A DNA stretch of 64,000 bases from Zhengella sp020637775 (GTDB lineage Bacteria; Pseudomonadota; Alphaproteobacteria; Rhizobiales; Rhizobiaceae), in assembly GCF_041397485.1 (NCBI RefSeq), contig NZ_JAWKWO010000002.1, forward strand, positions 310,001 through 374,000, given 5' to 3'. The notes under the pieces are model-generated. The model was not told where the DNA came from. It saw only the letters and a program-made list of their open reading frames with translations, and did not search any database. Shown piece after piece: positions 1 to 7,728 of the stretch (positions are counted from its first letter, which is position 1; every line of letters begins with the position of its first letter). The position numbers and the translations under genes are program-made.

Positions 1-271
1 GTTCTTCGAGCAGCTTGCCGGCCGTCCGCAGCACCGGGCAGCCGTCCTCGTCCGGGGGGATCGTGACGGCCACATGCGTCATGTATTCCAGCGGCAGCAG
101 GCCCACATCGTCTGCCGAACCGGCAAAGACATAGGGTTCGACATGTGCTGCTTCGAGATCGGGGAAATTGTCTTCAGAGCGTGTCGTGCCGACGATCCAG
201 CGTGCGCCGCCCGCGAAGGCACGGGCAATCGCCTTGCCGGAATAGCCGGCGCCGAACAGGAAAAGCCGCAT
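1..271 (-). CDS. SDR/NAD-dependent epimerase family protein, truncated by window edge
   Basis: This is the N-terminal part (about 90 residues) of a minus-strand gene that continues beyond the window start. It opens MRLFLFGAGYSGKAIARAF, a GxGYxG dinucleotide-binding turn on a beta-alpha unit, as in YeeZ-like extended SDR/epimerases. Its ATG shares one base with the TAA stop of queG (TAATG), so it is probably translated by coupling as the third gene of GST-queG-SDR. The substrate cannot be told from this fragment. The fold call is firm and any enzyme name would be a guess. Confidence 0.75.
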   Translation of the reverse strand, partial: MRLFLFGAGYSGKAIARAFAGGARWIVGTTRSEDNFPDLEAAHVEPYVFAGSADDVGLLPLEYMTHVAVTIPPDEDGCPVLRTAGKLLEE

Positions 272-1419
272 TACCCTTCGCCCTCCATCGCGAGCGCCCA
301 TTCCGCCCGCACGTCTTCATCCGTGTCCCCGGCCAGCCTTTCGGCCATCGCCTGAAGCCGGTCCCGCCCGCCAAGCCGGGCGAGTGCCCAGATCGCCATG
401 GCGCGCACCTGCGCCGCATCGTTGTGAAGCAGTTTCTCCACGGCAGGCACGAGCGAGGCATCGCCGCTGTTCCCGGCGGCAATCAGCACGTTTCGGATGA
501 AACGGTTGCGTCCGATGCGCTTGACCGGTGACCCGGAAAACATGGACCGGAAGGCGGCGTCGTCAAGCGTCAGCAGGTCGGCAAGGCGTGGCGCGGTCAG
601 GTCTTCGCGCGCCTTCAGTTTCGCCTCATGCGCGGCGCGGGCAAACTTGTTCCACGGGCACACCGCCAGGCAGTCGTCGCAGCCGTAGATGCGGTTGCCC
701 ATGGCAGGGCGCAGCGCCCGCGGAATTGCGCCCTTGTGCTCGATGGTCAGATAGGAGATGCAGCGCCGTGCATCCAGCTGGTAGGGCGCGGGAAAGGCAT
801 CCGTCGGGCAGATGTCCAGGCAGGCCCGGCAGGAGCCGCAATGATCGGCCTCCGGCGTGTCATGTTCCAGGTCGGCCGTCGTGAAGATGGAGCCGAGAAA
901 CAGCCAGGAGCCGAAGGCGCGGCTGACGAGATTGGTATGCTTACCCTGCCAGCCAAGGCCGGCAGCCTCCGCCAGCGGTTTTTCCATCACCGGCGCGGTG
1001 TCGACGAACACCTTGACGTCCGATCCGGCCCGCGCGGCCAGCTTGCCGGCGATCGTCTTCAGACGGCCCTTGATGATGTCGTGATAGTCCCGGTTCTGCG
1101 CATAGACCGAGATCGCGGCGCGGTCCCGTTGCGATAGCACGGCCAGCGGATCGTGCTCCGGCCCGTAATTCATGGCCAGCACGATGACCGAGCGCACATC
1201 GGGCCACAGCGCCCTGGGCGCGGCGCGACGTTCGGCGGTCTCCGCCATCCAGGCCATCGAGCCGTGGCGGCCCTCCTCCAGCCACGCGTCGAGCCGCGCT
1301 CCCGCCTGGGGAATGCTGTCGGGCGCGGTGATCGCGACAGCGTCGAAACCGGCGGCCAGCGCCTCGCGGCGGATGAAGGCGGTCAGCCGGACGGCGGCGT
1401 CGCGCTGGTCACGCGTCAT
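271..1419 (-). CDS. queG: Epoxyqueuosine reductase QueG
   Basis: The 382-residue protein would carry out the last step of queuosine synthesis, reducing epoxyqueuosine to queuosine in tRNA; the family uses cobalamin and two 4Fe-4S clusters. Two ferredoxin-type cluster motifs are visible: CGSCRACLDICPTDAFPAP near residues 195-215 and GCDDCLAVCPW near 245-255. A C-terminal HEAT-like segment (about residues 320-382) follows, as in QueG. Length is normal. The start overlaps the GST stop by one base (TGATG), and its own stop overlaps the next gene, so the three genes form one transcript. Confidence 0.95.
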   Translation of the reverse strand: MTRDQRDAAVRLTAFIRREALAAGFDAVAITAPDSIPQAGARLDAWLEEGRHGSMAWMAETAERRAAPRALWPDVRSVIVLAMNYGPEHDPLAVLSQRDRAAISVYAQNRDYHDIIKGRLKTIAGKLAARAGSDVKVFVDTAPVMEKPLAEAAGLGWQGKHTNLVSRAFGSWLFLGSIFTTADLEHDTPEADHCGSCRACLDICPTDAFPAPYQLDARRCISYLTIEHKGAIPRALRPAMGNRIYGCDDCLAVCPWNKFARAAHEAKLKAREDLTAPRLADLLTLDDAAFRSMFSGSPVKRIGRNRFIRNVLIAAGNSGDASLVPAVEKLLHNDAAQVRAMAIWALARLGGRDRLQAMAERLAGDTDEDVRAEWALAMEGEG

Positions 1420-2111
1420 CAGAAATCCGGATCAGGGTAATGCGACACCGGAGGCAGGCCCTGCACCCGCTCGGCGAGCAGCGGCCGGAAGGCCGGGCGC
1501 GATTTCAGCCGCGCATACCAGTCGCGGGCCGCCGGATAGTCGTTCCATTCGATCTCGCCGAGATAGTCGAGGATGGACAGCGCCGCGCCGGCGGCCATGT
1601 CGGCATAGGTGATCGACGGTCCCGCCAGCCAGTTGCGGTTGCCGGCCAGCCAATTGGTGTACTTCATGTGCTGGCGCACATTGGCGCGCGCCGCGCGCAG
1701 CGCCGCCGCCTCCGGTGATCCGCCGCCCCGGTCGGCCGGCATCATCGGCTTGAACACGCGTTCGCGCACCATATGGCGGGTGACCTCCGCCTCGCACTTG
1801 ACGAGATACCAGTCGCACACGCGGCGGATTTCGGCCCGCTCGAACGGGTCATCCGCGAACAGTCGCCTGCCGCGCATCAGGGCCCCGCGGGTTTCGTCCA
1901 GATATTCCGAAATCACCATGGCGCCGGGAATGGGCGCGTCATGCTCGGCCAGCAGCAGCGGCAGCGTGCCTGCGGGATCGAGTTGCAGGAATTCCTTGCG
2001 CCTTACCCACGGCTTTTCCTCGATCAGTGAAATCTCCTCGCCATATTCGCCCAGAATCAGTCGGACATACCGGCAGCCGGCGATCATGGAATGGTGGAAG
2101 AGGGTCAGCAT
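1419..2111 (-). CDS. Glutathione S-transferase family protein
   Basis: This 230-residue cytosolic protein has an N-terminal thioredoxin-like domain (about 1-80) with the glutathione-binding turn LDPAGTLPLL and the following Pro-Ala-Met-Val-Ile-Ser-Glu-Tyr element. The helical C-terminal domain contains SITYADMAAGAALS, the usual GST N-capping region. It is the first gene of the GST-queG-SDR unit and overlaps queG by one base. Neither the electrophile substrate nor the subclass can be assigned. Confidence 0.88.
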   Translation of the reverse strand: MLTLFHHSMIAGCRYVRLILGEYGEEISLIEEKPWVRRKEFLQLDPAGTLPLLLAEHDAPIPGAMVISEYLDETRGALMRGRRLFADDPFERAEIRRVCDWYLVKCEAEVTRHMVRERVFKPMMPADRGGGSPEAAALRAARANVRQHMKYTNWLAGNRNWLAGPSITYADMAAGAALSILDYLGEIEWNDYPAARDWYARLKSRPAFRPLLAERVQGLPPVSHYPDPDF

Positions 2112-2277
2112 TCAGGCTCCGGAGGCTCTGGCATTGCTCTGCGTTCGGCGATAAGGCTCGTCTCCGCCGCACGATTCGCGATACGATCTGTGAACCGTTT
2201 CCGGGTATAGGGGCTGCACGGGCGGCTGACAAGCGAGCCGGTCCGCCGCCAAGGATCGCAAGACGGAGACCTCCACC

Positions 2278-3084
2278 ATGGCCGACCAGACAATCGCCGA
2301 TGCTCTCGCACTCGGCCTGCTGGAGGGACTGACCGAGTTCATTCCGGTCTCGTCGACCGGCCATATCCTTCTGGCCGGCCACTTCCTGGGCTTCGAATCG
2401 ACCGGCAAGGCCTTCGAGGTGCTGATCCAGCTTGGCGCCATCCTGGCCATCCTGTCGGTCTATTTCGCCCGGCTCTGGACGATGCTGAAAAATCTGCCGC
2501 GCGACCGCGCCACGCAGCATTTCGTGGCCGGCATCCTGATCGCCTTCCTGCCCGCAGCTGTCATCGGGGCGCTGGCGCATGACTTCATCAAGACAGTGCT
2601 GTTCGAATCGCCCATGCTGATCTGCACCACGCTCATCATCGGTGGCGTCATCCTGCTCTGGGTCGACCGCTGGGCGCTGACGCCGAAATACACCGACGTG
2701 ATGGACTACCCGCTGCATGTGTGCCTGGCCATCGGCCTGTTCCAGTGCCTGGCCATGATTCCGGGTACGTCGCGCTCCGGATCGACCATTGTCGGCGCGC
2801 TGCTGCTGGGCGCGGACAAGCGCTCGGCGGCGGAATTCTCCTTCTTCCTTGCCATGCCGACCATGGTCGGCGCCTTCGCCTATGATCTCTACAAGAACCG
2901 CGACATTCTCACCATGGCCGACCTGCCGATCATCACCGTCGGCTTCGTTTCCGCCTTTTTCGTCGCCGTTGTCGTGGTCCGCTACCTGCTCGACTACGTG
3001 TCGAAGCACGGCTATGCGCTGTTCGGCTGGTGGCGCCTCATCGTTGGCGGCGTCGGCATGGCTGCCTTGCTGGTCTGGGGCTGA
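2278..3084 (+). CDS. uppP: Undecaprenyl-diphosphatase UppP (BacA)
   Basis: This 268-residue polytopic inner-membrane enzyme dephosphorylates undecaprenyl pyrophosphate, recycling the lipid carrier for peptidoglycan and O-antigen. Both BacA signatures are present: EGLTEFIPVSSTGH near residues 16-29 and PGTSRSGSTIVGALL near 161-175. About seven to eight hydrophobic segments fill the rest. A purine-rich GGAG precedes the ATG. It converges with the TauE/SafE gene, only 24 bases apart. It is a single-gene unit on the plus strand. Confidence 0.95.
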   Translation: MADQTIADALALGLLEGLTEFIPVSSTGHILLAGHFLGFESTGKAFEVLIQLGAILAILSVYFARLWTMLKNLPRDRATQHFVAGILIAFLPAAVIGALAHDFIKTVLFESPMLICTTLIIGGVILLWVDRWALTPKYTDVMDYPLHVCLAIGLFQCLAMIPGTSRSGSTIVGALLLGADKRSAAEFSFFLAMPTMVGAFAYDLYKNRDILTMADLPIITVGFVSAFFVAVVVVRYLLDYVSKHGYALFGWWRLIVGGVGMAALLVWG

Positions 3085-3108
3085 CGCGCCAGGCGCCAAG
3101 CCGCTTCG

Positions 3109-3879
3109 TCATGCCAGCCAGGCCAGGGCGCCGCGGCGGACCATGTCGATGGCCAGCAGCGTCAGCAGGATGCGGAAGCCCTTGCGAAAAAGCGCCTCGG
3201 GCATTTTCTCCAGCAGCGTTGTGCCCCAAAGGGTGCCGGCATAGCCCGTGACGATCATCGCCGCGATCAGCGGCACCCATGCGGCGAAGACGAAGCCGAG
3301 CGCCCCGAACACCGCGATCTTGAGTGCATGCAGCACGCTCATCAGCAAGGCATGCGTTGCCACAAGGGCCTTGCGGTCGGAGGGCAGGATTTTCGACAGG
3401 AACGCCGCCATCATGGGGCCGGTCGCGCCGACCAGCATGGTCACGAAACCCAGAACCCCGCCGCCCGCGGCCAGCCCGGCGCCCGACAACCGGTCGAAAC
3501 CGGGGATCTTCGCCCAGGTGACGGCGATGATGAAAAGCCCCAGCGTCAGCTTCATGGCCGCATCGGGAATTTCCGTCACGAAATAGCCCCCGCCCAGCGA
3601 CCCCAGGATCGCGCCGGCAAGAAACGGCAGGAGGATGGCAGTGTTGACATGGGCGCGCTGCCGCCAGGCCCGGCCCGTGTTCGAGCCGAGCTGTACCGCG
3701 CCATGGACGGGGATGAGCGCGGCGACGGGAATCATCACCCCCATCAGCGCCAGCATGAACAGCCCGCCGCCGACACCGAAGGCAGCCGTCAGGGCGGACG
3801 TGAAGAAGCTGGCGGCGACCAGCAGCAGCGCCGCCCCGCCCGAAAGCGTCTCGGGAAGGAGGGAAACGAGTCCGTCCAA
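3109..3879 (-). CDS. TauE/SafE (TSUP) family anion permease
   Basis: The 256-residue membrane protein has about eight hydrophobic segments and the TSUP-type glycine-rich stretch AAFGVGGGLFMLALMG near residues 32-47. A second repeat (about 130 onward) is also glycine-rich. Relatives export or import sulfite, sulfoacetate and other small organic anions; no substrate can be assigned here. It lies 3 bases downstream of the NDUFA9-like gene and is probably cotranscribed with it. Confidence 0.85.
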   Translation of the reverse strand: MDGLVSLLPETLSGGAALLLVAASFFTSALTAAFGVGGGLFMLALMGVMIPVAALIPVHGAVQLGSNTGRAWRQRAHVNTAILLPFLAGAILGSLGGGYFVTEIPDAAMKLTLGLFIIAVTWAKIPGFDRLSGAGLAAGGGVLGFVTMLVGATGPMMAAFLSKILPSDRKALVATHALLMSVLHALKIAVFGALGFVFAAWVPLIAAMIVTGYAGTLWGTTLLEKMPEALFRKGFRILLTLLAIDMVRRGALAWLA

Positions 3880-3882
3880 GCC

Positions 3883-4857
3883 CTATGCCGCGCCCTTGCG
3901 GGTGAACTGTCCGGCCGGACGGTAACGCCACAGATAGCCCGGAAGGATGGCATCGGCGGCACGCGGCTCGATGCCGAAAGCCTGCAGCGTACGGCCTTCC
4001 GACCTGGCCGCTTCCGAAACCACGTTGTCGGCCTTGAGCATTTCCACCTGGTCGACGGTCAGCATCGGGTTCGGAAGCAGGCCGAGCAGCTTGCCCTGCA
4101 GGCGGGCCGCGAACCACGGAACCGAGATGAAGGCGCGCTTGCGATCGATGGCGGAGAGCATTTCCTCCATGCATTCGCGGAACGTCATCACTTCAGGTCC
4201 GCCAAGCTCGTAGATGCGCCCGCCTTCGACCTTGCCTTCCACCGTCCGCGCGATGGCTTCCGCGACGTCGCCGACGAAGACCGGCTGGAACTTCGTCTCG
4301 CCCCCGCCGATCAGCGGCAGGAAGGGCGAGAAGCGCGACATTTCGGCGAACCGGTTGAAGAAATCGTCCTCGGGTCCGAACACGATGGACGGGCGAAGGA
4401 TGACGGCATCGGGCACCGTTTCAAGCACGGCCTTCTCGCCGGCTGCCTTGGTGCGGGCATAGGCGGCGGGCGAATTCTCGTCCGCGCCGATGGCCGAGAC
4501 ATGCGTCAGGCTCGCACCGATGGCGCGCGCGGCTTCCGCTACGGCGCGTGCGCCGAAGGCCTGCACCGACTGGAACGTCTGCTTGCCGCCTTCATGCAGG
4601 ATGCCGACGAGATTGATGACATGGTCCGAGCCCTGGATCACCCGGTCGATGGAGGCACGGTTGCGCAGGTTGGCCTGCACCGCCTGGATCTGCCCGACAT
4701 TTCCCAGTGGCTGCAAATGGCCGGCCAGGTTCGGCCGGCGGCAGGCCACGCGGATGCGATAGCCGCGCTTGGCCAGCGCGCGCACGGTATGCCTGCCGAC
4801 AAAACCGGATCCGCCGAAAATGGTGACGAGTTTCGGGGTGGGGGTGATCTGGGTCAT
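3883..4857 (-). CDS. NDUFA9-like NAD(P)-binding protein (complex I-associated SDR family)
   Basis: This 324-residue atypical SDR has the N-terminal Rossmann signature LVTIFGGSGFVGRHTVRAL (about 9-27) and a substrate-domain segment with YARTKAAGE that keeps a Tyr-x3-Lys pair. It resembles the alphaproteobacterial relatives of mitochondrial complex I subunit NDUFA9, which bind NADPH and are often found next to uppP in Rhizobiales. A structural or assembly role in complex I is known for the mitochondrial protein and only inferred here. Confidence 0.85.
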   Translation of the reverse strand: MTQITPTPKLVTIFGGSGFVGRHTVRALAKRGYRIRVACRRPNLAGHLQPLGNVGQIQAVQANLRNRASIDRVIQGSDHVINLVGILHEGGKQTFQSVQAFGARAVAEAARAIGASLTHVSAIGADENSPAAYARTKAAGEKAVLETVPDAVILRPSIVFGPEDDFFNRFAEMSRFSPFLPLIGGGETKFQPVFVGDVAEAIARTVEGKVEGGRIYELGGPEVMTFRECMEEMLSAIDRKRAFISVPWFAARLQGKLLGLLPNPMLTVDQVEMLKADNVVSEAARSEGRTLQAFGIEPRAADAILPGYLWRYRPAGQFTRKGAA

Positions 4858-4986
4858 GACCTGTCCGTCTGGCTCGAAACGCGGGCGGGCGGGGCCGGTG
4901 CGGCCGCGTCCTTTTCCCGCTGTTTAGCCCTTTTTGCCCGGCAGGCAAAGCCGCAATTCGGCCAATTTGTGCGGCGCGGCAGGTTG

Positions 4987-6057
4987 TCAGGTGCCGCTGC
5001 CGTCGCTTTCGGGAAACCGGTGGCGCGTCCGGTTCGCAATCGCGACAAGCGACAGCATGACAGGGACCTCCACGAGGACGCCGACGACGGTTGCCAGTGC
5101 CGCCCCCGATGACAGTCCGAACACGGCGATCGCCACAGCCACGGCCAGCTCGAAGAAGTTCGATGTGCCGATCAGTGCGCAGGGCGCGGCAATCCGGAAC
5201 GGCACCTTCCACAGGTAGGCGCCCGCATAGGCCATGGCGAAGATCGCGTAGGACTGGACAACCAGCGGTATTGCAATCAGCACGATGAGCATGGGCTGGG
5301 CGATGATGGTTTCACCCTGGAAGCCGAACAGCAGGACCACGGTTGCCAGAAGGCCGATCACGGACCAGGGCTTCAGGTGGCCGACGAAGCGGTCGAGCGC
5401 CTCCGGCCCGGTTCGCAGCAGGTGGCGCCGGGTCAGGATGCCTGCTGCCAGCGGAATCACCACGTAGAGGACGACGGAGAGGACCAGCGTATCCCAGGGA
5501 ATCGGTATCGCGGTGACGCCAAGCAGAAAGGCAACGATCGGTGCATAGGCGAAGATCATGATGATATCGTTCACCGTCACCTGGACCAGTGTGTAGTTCG
5601 GATCGCCGTTGGTGAGCCTGGACCAGACGAAGACCATGGCCGTGCATGGCGCCGCGCCGAGCAGGATCAGTCCGGCAATGTACTGGTCCGCCGCAGATCC
5701 ATCGATCAGCCCGGCATACACCCCCTTGAAGAAGGCAATGCCGAGGAAGGCCATGGTGAATGGCTTGATGAGCCAGTTGACGAGGAGCGTTATCACCAGC
5801 CCCTTGGGCTGTTCGGCCACGCGCAGCAGGCTGGATGGCTCCACGCCGATCATCATCGGGTAGATCATGGCCCAGATCAGCACCGCGACGGGCAGGTTGA
5901 TATGCGCATATTCCAGCCGCACCAGAAACTGGAACAGGTCCGGCGCCATCTCGCCAAGGGCAATGCCGCCGCCGATGGCAAGCGCGATCCACAGCGACAG
6001 GTTGCGTTCGAAGAAGGGCATGGCGCGCGACGGTGCCGCCTGGCTTGAATCTGTCAT
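4987..6057 (-). CDS. acr3: ACR3-family arsenite efflux permease
   Basis: The 356-residue inner-membrane protein has about ten hydrophobic segments and belongs to the ACR3 (BART superfamily) exporters of As(III). The LGAAPCTAMVFVWSRLTNG segment carries the conserved cysteine needed for arsenite transport in this family, and GTSNFFELAVAVAIAVFG matches a second conserved block. It is the last gene of arsR-arsC-acr3, 55 bases after arsC. The likely trigger is As(III) release of ArsR from the operator at 6993-7016. Confidence 0.93.
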   Translation of the reverse strand: MTDSSQAAPSRAMPFFERNLSLWIALAIGGGIALGEMAPDLFQFLVRLEYAHINLPVAVLIWAMIYPMMIGVEPSSLLRVAEQPKGLVITLLVNWLIKPFTMAFLGIAFFKGVYAGLIDGSAADQYIAGLILLGAAPCTAMVFVWSRLTNGDPNYTLVQVTVNDIIMIFAYAPIVAFLLGVTAIPIPWDTLVLSVVLYVVIPLAAGILTRRHLLRTGPEALDRFVGHLKPWSVIGLLATVVLLFGFQGETIIAQPMLIVLIAIPLVVQSYAIFAMAYAGAYLWKVPFRIAAPCALIGTSNFFELAVAVAIAVFGLSSGAALATVVGVLVEVPVMLSLVAIANRTRHRFPESDGSGT

Positions 6058-6112
6058 GATCTGGTTTCTCCAGCCGGGGTGGGGAAGAATAGGTTGAATT
6101 GCGAGCGAATGG

Positions 6113-6646
6113 TCAGCCCTCCCCGCCGGCGCGCGCCAGGGCGGTCGCGCCGTCCATCGCGCCGATCCGCGCCAGCGCGGCGGAAAGATCGCCTGCGGTC
6201 ATGGTTTCGACGGGCAGCGCGGCCAGCGCCGCAACCCGCGCTTCCAGCAGGTCGTAGGCCTCACGGAAGGCGGCCAGTTGCGCTTCCTCCGTCTCGCCCT
6301 TGCCGGCGGGGTCGGGAATGCCCCAATGCGCCTTGACCGGTGCGCCGGGCCATAGCGGACAGGATTCGCCGGCTGCCGAATCGCAGACCGTGATCACGAT
6401 GTCCATTCGCGGCGCGTCCGCCCCGGCGAATTCGTCCCAGCTCTTCGAGCGGAAGCCGGACACGTCGTAGCCGAGGCTTTCCAGCAGCTTCAGACCGGCC
6501 GGATTGGGAATCCCGCGCGGCTGCGAACCGGCCGAATGGGCCTGGAAGCGGCCCTTTCCGAGCCGCTGGATCAGGGCTTCGCCGAGGATCGAGCGGGCGG
6601 AATTGGCCGTGCACAGGATGAGAATGTTGATCGGGCTGGATGTCAC
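6113..6646 (-). CDS. arsC: Arsenate reductase, low-molecular-weight phosphatase type (ArsC)
   Basis: The enzyme reduces As(V) to As(III) for export by the adjacent ACR3. The 177-residue product begins at a GTG (VTSSPINILILCTANSARS) that overlaps the arsR stop by four bases (GTGA). A longer reading to 7036 would run through arsR in another frame and is rejected. The P-loop CTANSARS (Cys-x5-Arg) near residues 12-19 is the catalytic site of thioredoxin/glutaredoxin-linked ArsC and LMW phosphatases. A C-terminal extension of about 30 residues beyond the core is unassigned. Confidence 0.92.
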   Translation of the reverse strand: MTSSPINILILCTANSARSILGEALIQRLGKGRFQAHSAGSQPRGIPNPAGLKLLESLGYDVSGFRSKSWDEFAGADAPRMDIVITVCDSAAGESCPLWPGAPVKAHWGIPDPAGKGETEEAQLAAFREAYDLLEARVAALAALPVETMTAGDLSAALARIGAMDGATALARAGGEG

Positions 6647-6990
6647 GTCATTTGCTCCGGGCAGCCGCAGGTCACGGCTTCGATGACAGGCGCGCAAAGC
6701 TCCGGCGCCCCGTTGCAGCAATCTTCCATCAGGAAGGCGAGCAGGTCGCGCATGCCGGTGAAATCGGCGCGATAGACGATGGTCCGCCCATGCCGCTCGG
6801 CGCGCACGAGCCCGGCCTGGGCAAGAACCTTGAGATTCGTCGAAAGCGTGTTGGGCAGGGCATCGAGGTGCCGCGCGATATCGCCCGCCGAAAGCCCGTC
6901 GCTGCCGGATTTCACCAGCAGCCGGAACACGTCGAGACGCATGTCCTGCGACAGGGCGGATAGCGCGGAGAGGGCGTCTGACTTGTCCAT
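6643..6990 (-). CDS. arsR: ArsR-family As(III)-responsive repressor
   Basis: The 115-residue winged-helix repressor starts at MDKSDALSALSAL. The HTH spans GDIARHLDALPNTLSTNLKV (about 38-57). The tail carries Cys-rich elements: EDCCNGAPELC and TCGC at the extreme C-terminus, candidate As(III) ligands of the kind seen in atypical ArsR proteins. Upstream in-frame ATGs exist to 7080, but the 6990 start sits right against the operator-like palindrome and gives the normal family N-terminus. The 4-base overlap with arsC marks an operon. Confidence 0.92.
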   Translation of the reverse strand: MDKSDALSALSALSQDMRLDVFRLLVKSGSDGLSAGDIARHLDALPNTLSTNLKVLAQAGLVRAERHGRTIVYRADFTGMRDLLAFLMEDCCNGAPELCAPVIEAVTCGCPEQMT

Positions 6991-6992
6991 TA

Positions 6993-7016
6993 TTCGAAGA
7001 TTCCAGAAATTTCGAA
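6993..7016. promoter_or_regulatory. Putative ArsR operator
   Basis: Two TTCGAA hexamers (6993-6998 and 7011-7016) are separated by 12 bases immediately upstream of the arsR ATG at 6990. Such a palindrome next to arsR is the expected place for autorepression. It leaves almost no room for a leader, so the operator probably overlaps the ribosome-entry region or the transcript start. ArsR binding is inferred from position. Confidence 0.55.
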
Positions 7017-7237
7017 ATGTTATAGCCGCCATGCACCGTTGCGGCAAGGGCGTGGCCGGGAAAATGATCCGCCTACGCATGCACGCCGGCCCGGTTCACA
7101 CCTGGGTCGTCAAACATTTCGTGACCGACTGTTTACGTCCCCGGCTGAAACCTTGGCCCCGGCGCCCCCGTTTCTTCCCTGTATCCGGCTCGAACGGGCC
7201 GGTGAAGAAATCGAATAACCAGCAGAACAGGAGTCGA

Positions 7238-7537
7238 ATGATGAAACGCTTGATTCTGGCAGCCTTTGCCGCGTCCGCCGCCTTTTCGCCCGTCGCCTTT
7301 GCGCAGGAGCCCCCGCAGCTCTATGGCGACTATTCGAGCGCCGTTCAGGAGCGCTACAACAAGGGTCCTGCAGAACGCCAGTATGACTACGGCACGATTT
7401 ACGAGCCCATGCCGCTCGACACCATGCCGACAGCGTCCATTCCGGATGATGACGACGACAGGATGCTGGGCAGCGGAACGGATACCGAGTTGAACTACGG
7501 TCCCAATGTCCGTGAAAGGGATGTCGGAGGCCGCTAG
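7238..7537 (+). CDS. Small secreted acidic protein, unknown function
   Basis: The 99-residue product starts with tandem ATGs (7238, 7241) after AGGAG. It has a Sec signal peptide: MMKRLILAAFAASAAFSP then a VAFAQ-E cleavage site near residue 22. The mature part of about 77 residues is rich in Tyr, Pro and Asp, including an IPDDDDDR run near residues 68-75, with no cysteines and no domain I recognise. It lies alone and is followed by a good terminator. It is probably periplasmic. No function is proposed. Confidence 0.7.
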   Translation: MMKRLILAAFAASAAFSPVAFAQEPPQLYGDYSSAVQERYNKGPAERQYDYGTIYEPMPLDTMPTASIPDDDDDRMLGSGTDTELNYGPNVRERDVGGR

Positions 7538-7573
7538 GGAAGAGCGGCCGGACCGATCCGGCGGGAAATGCAG

Positions 7574-7605
7574 AAGGCTGTCCGCGAAAGCGGGCAGCTT
7601 TTTTT
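7574..7605 (+). terminator. Rho-independent terminator
   Basis: The stem GCTGTCCGC / GCGGGCAGC with a GAAA loop is followed by seven T. It closes the small secreted protein gene. Confidence 0.85.
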
Positions 7606-7728
7606 GTCATCGCCCTGTCGCATGCGGCTGCTGGACTCCGGGCCGATTCACACGCACACTTCTACGCCGGCAAAAGACAGGTGGGGTGCATGTCGGCCGA
7701 AGTCGCAAGAAACCGGGAGTTCCCTCGC

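Noticed and set aside
3328..5112. 594-codon plus-strand ORF
   Set aside because: It runs opposite the TauE/SafE and NDUFA9-like genes, which have clear signatures.
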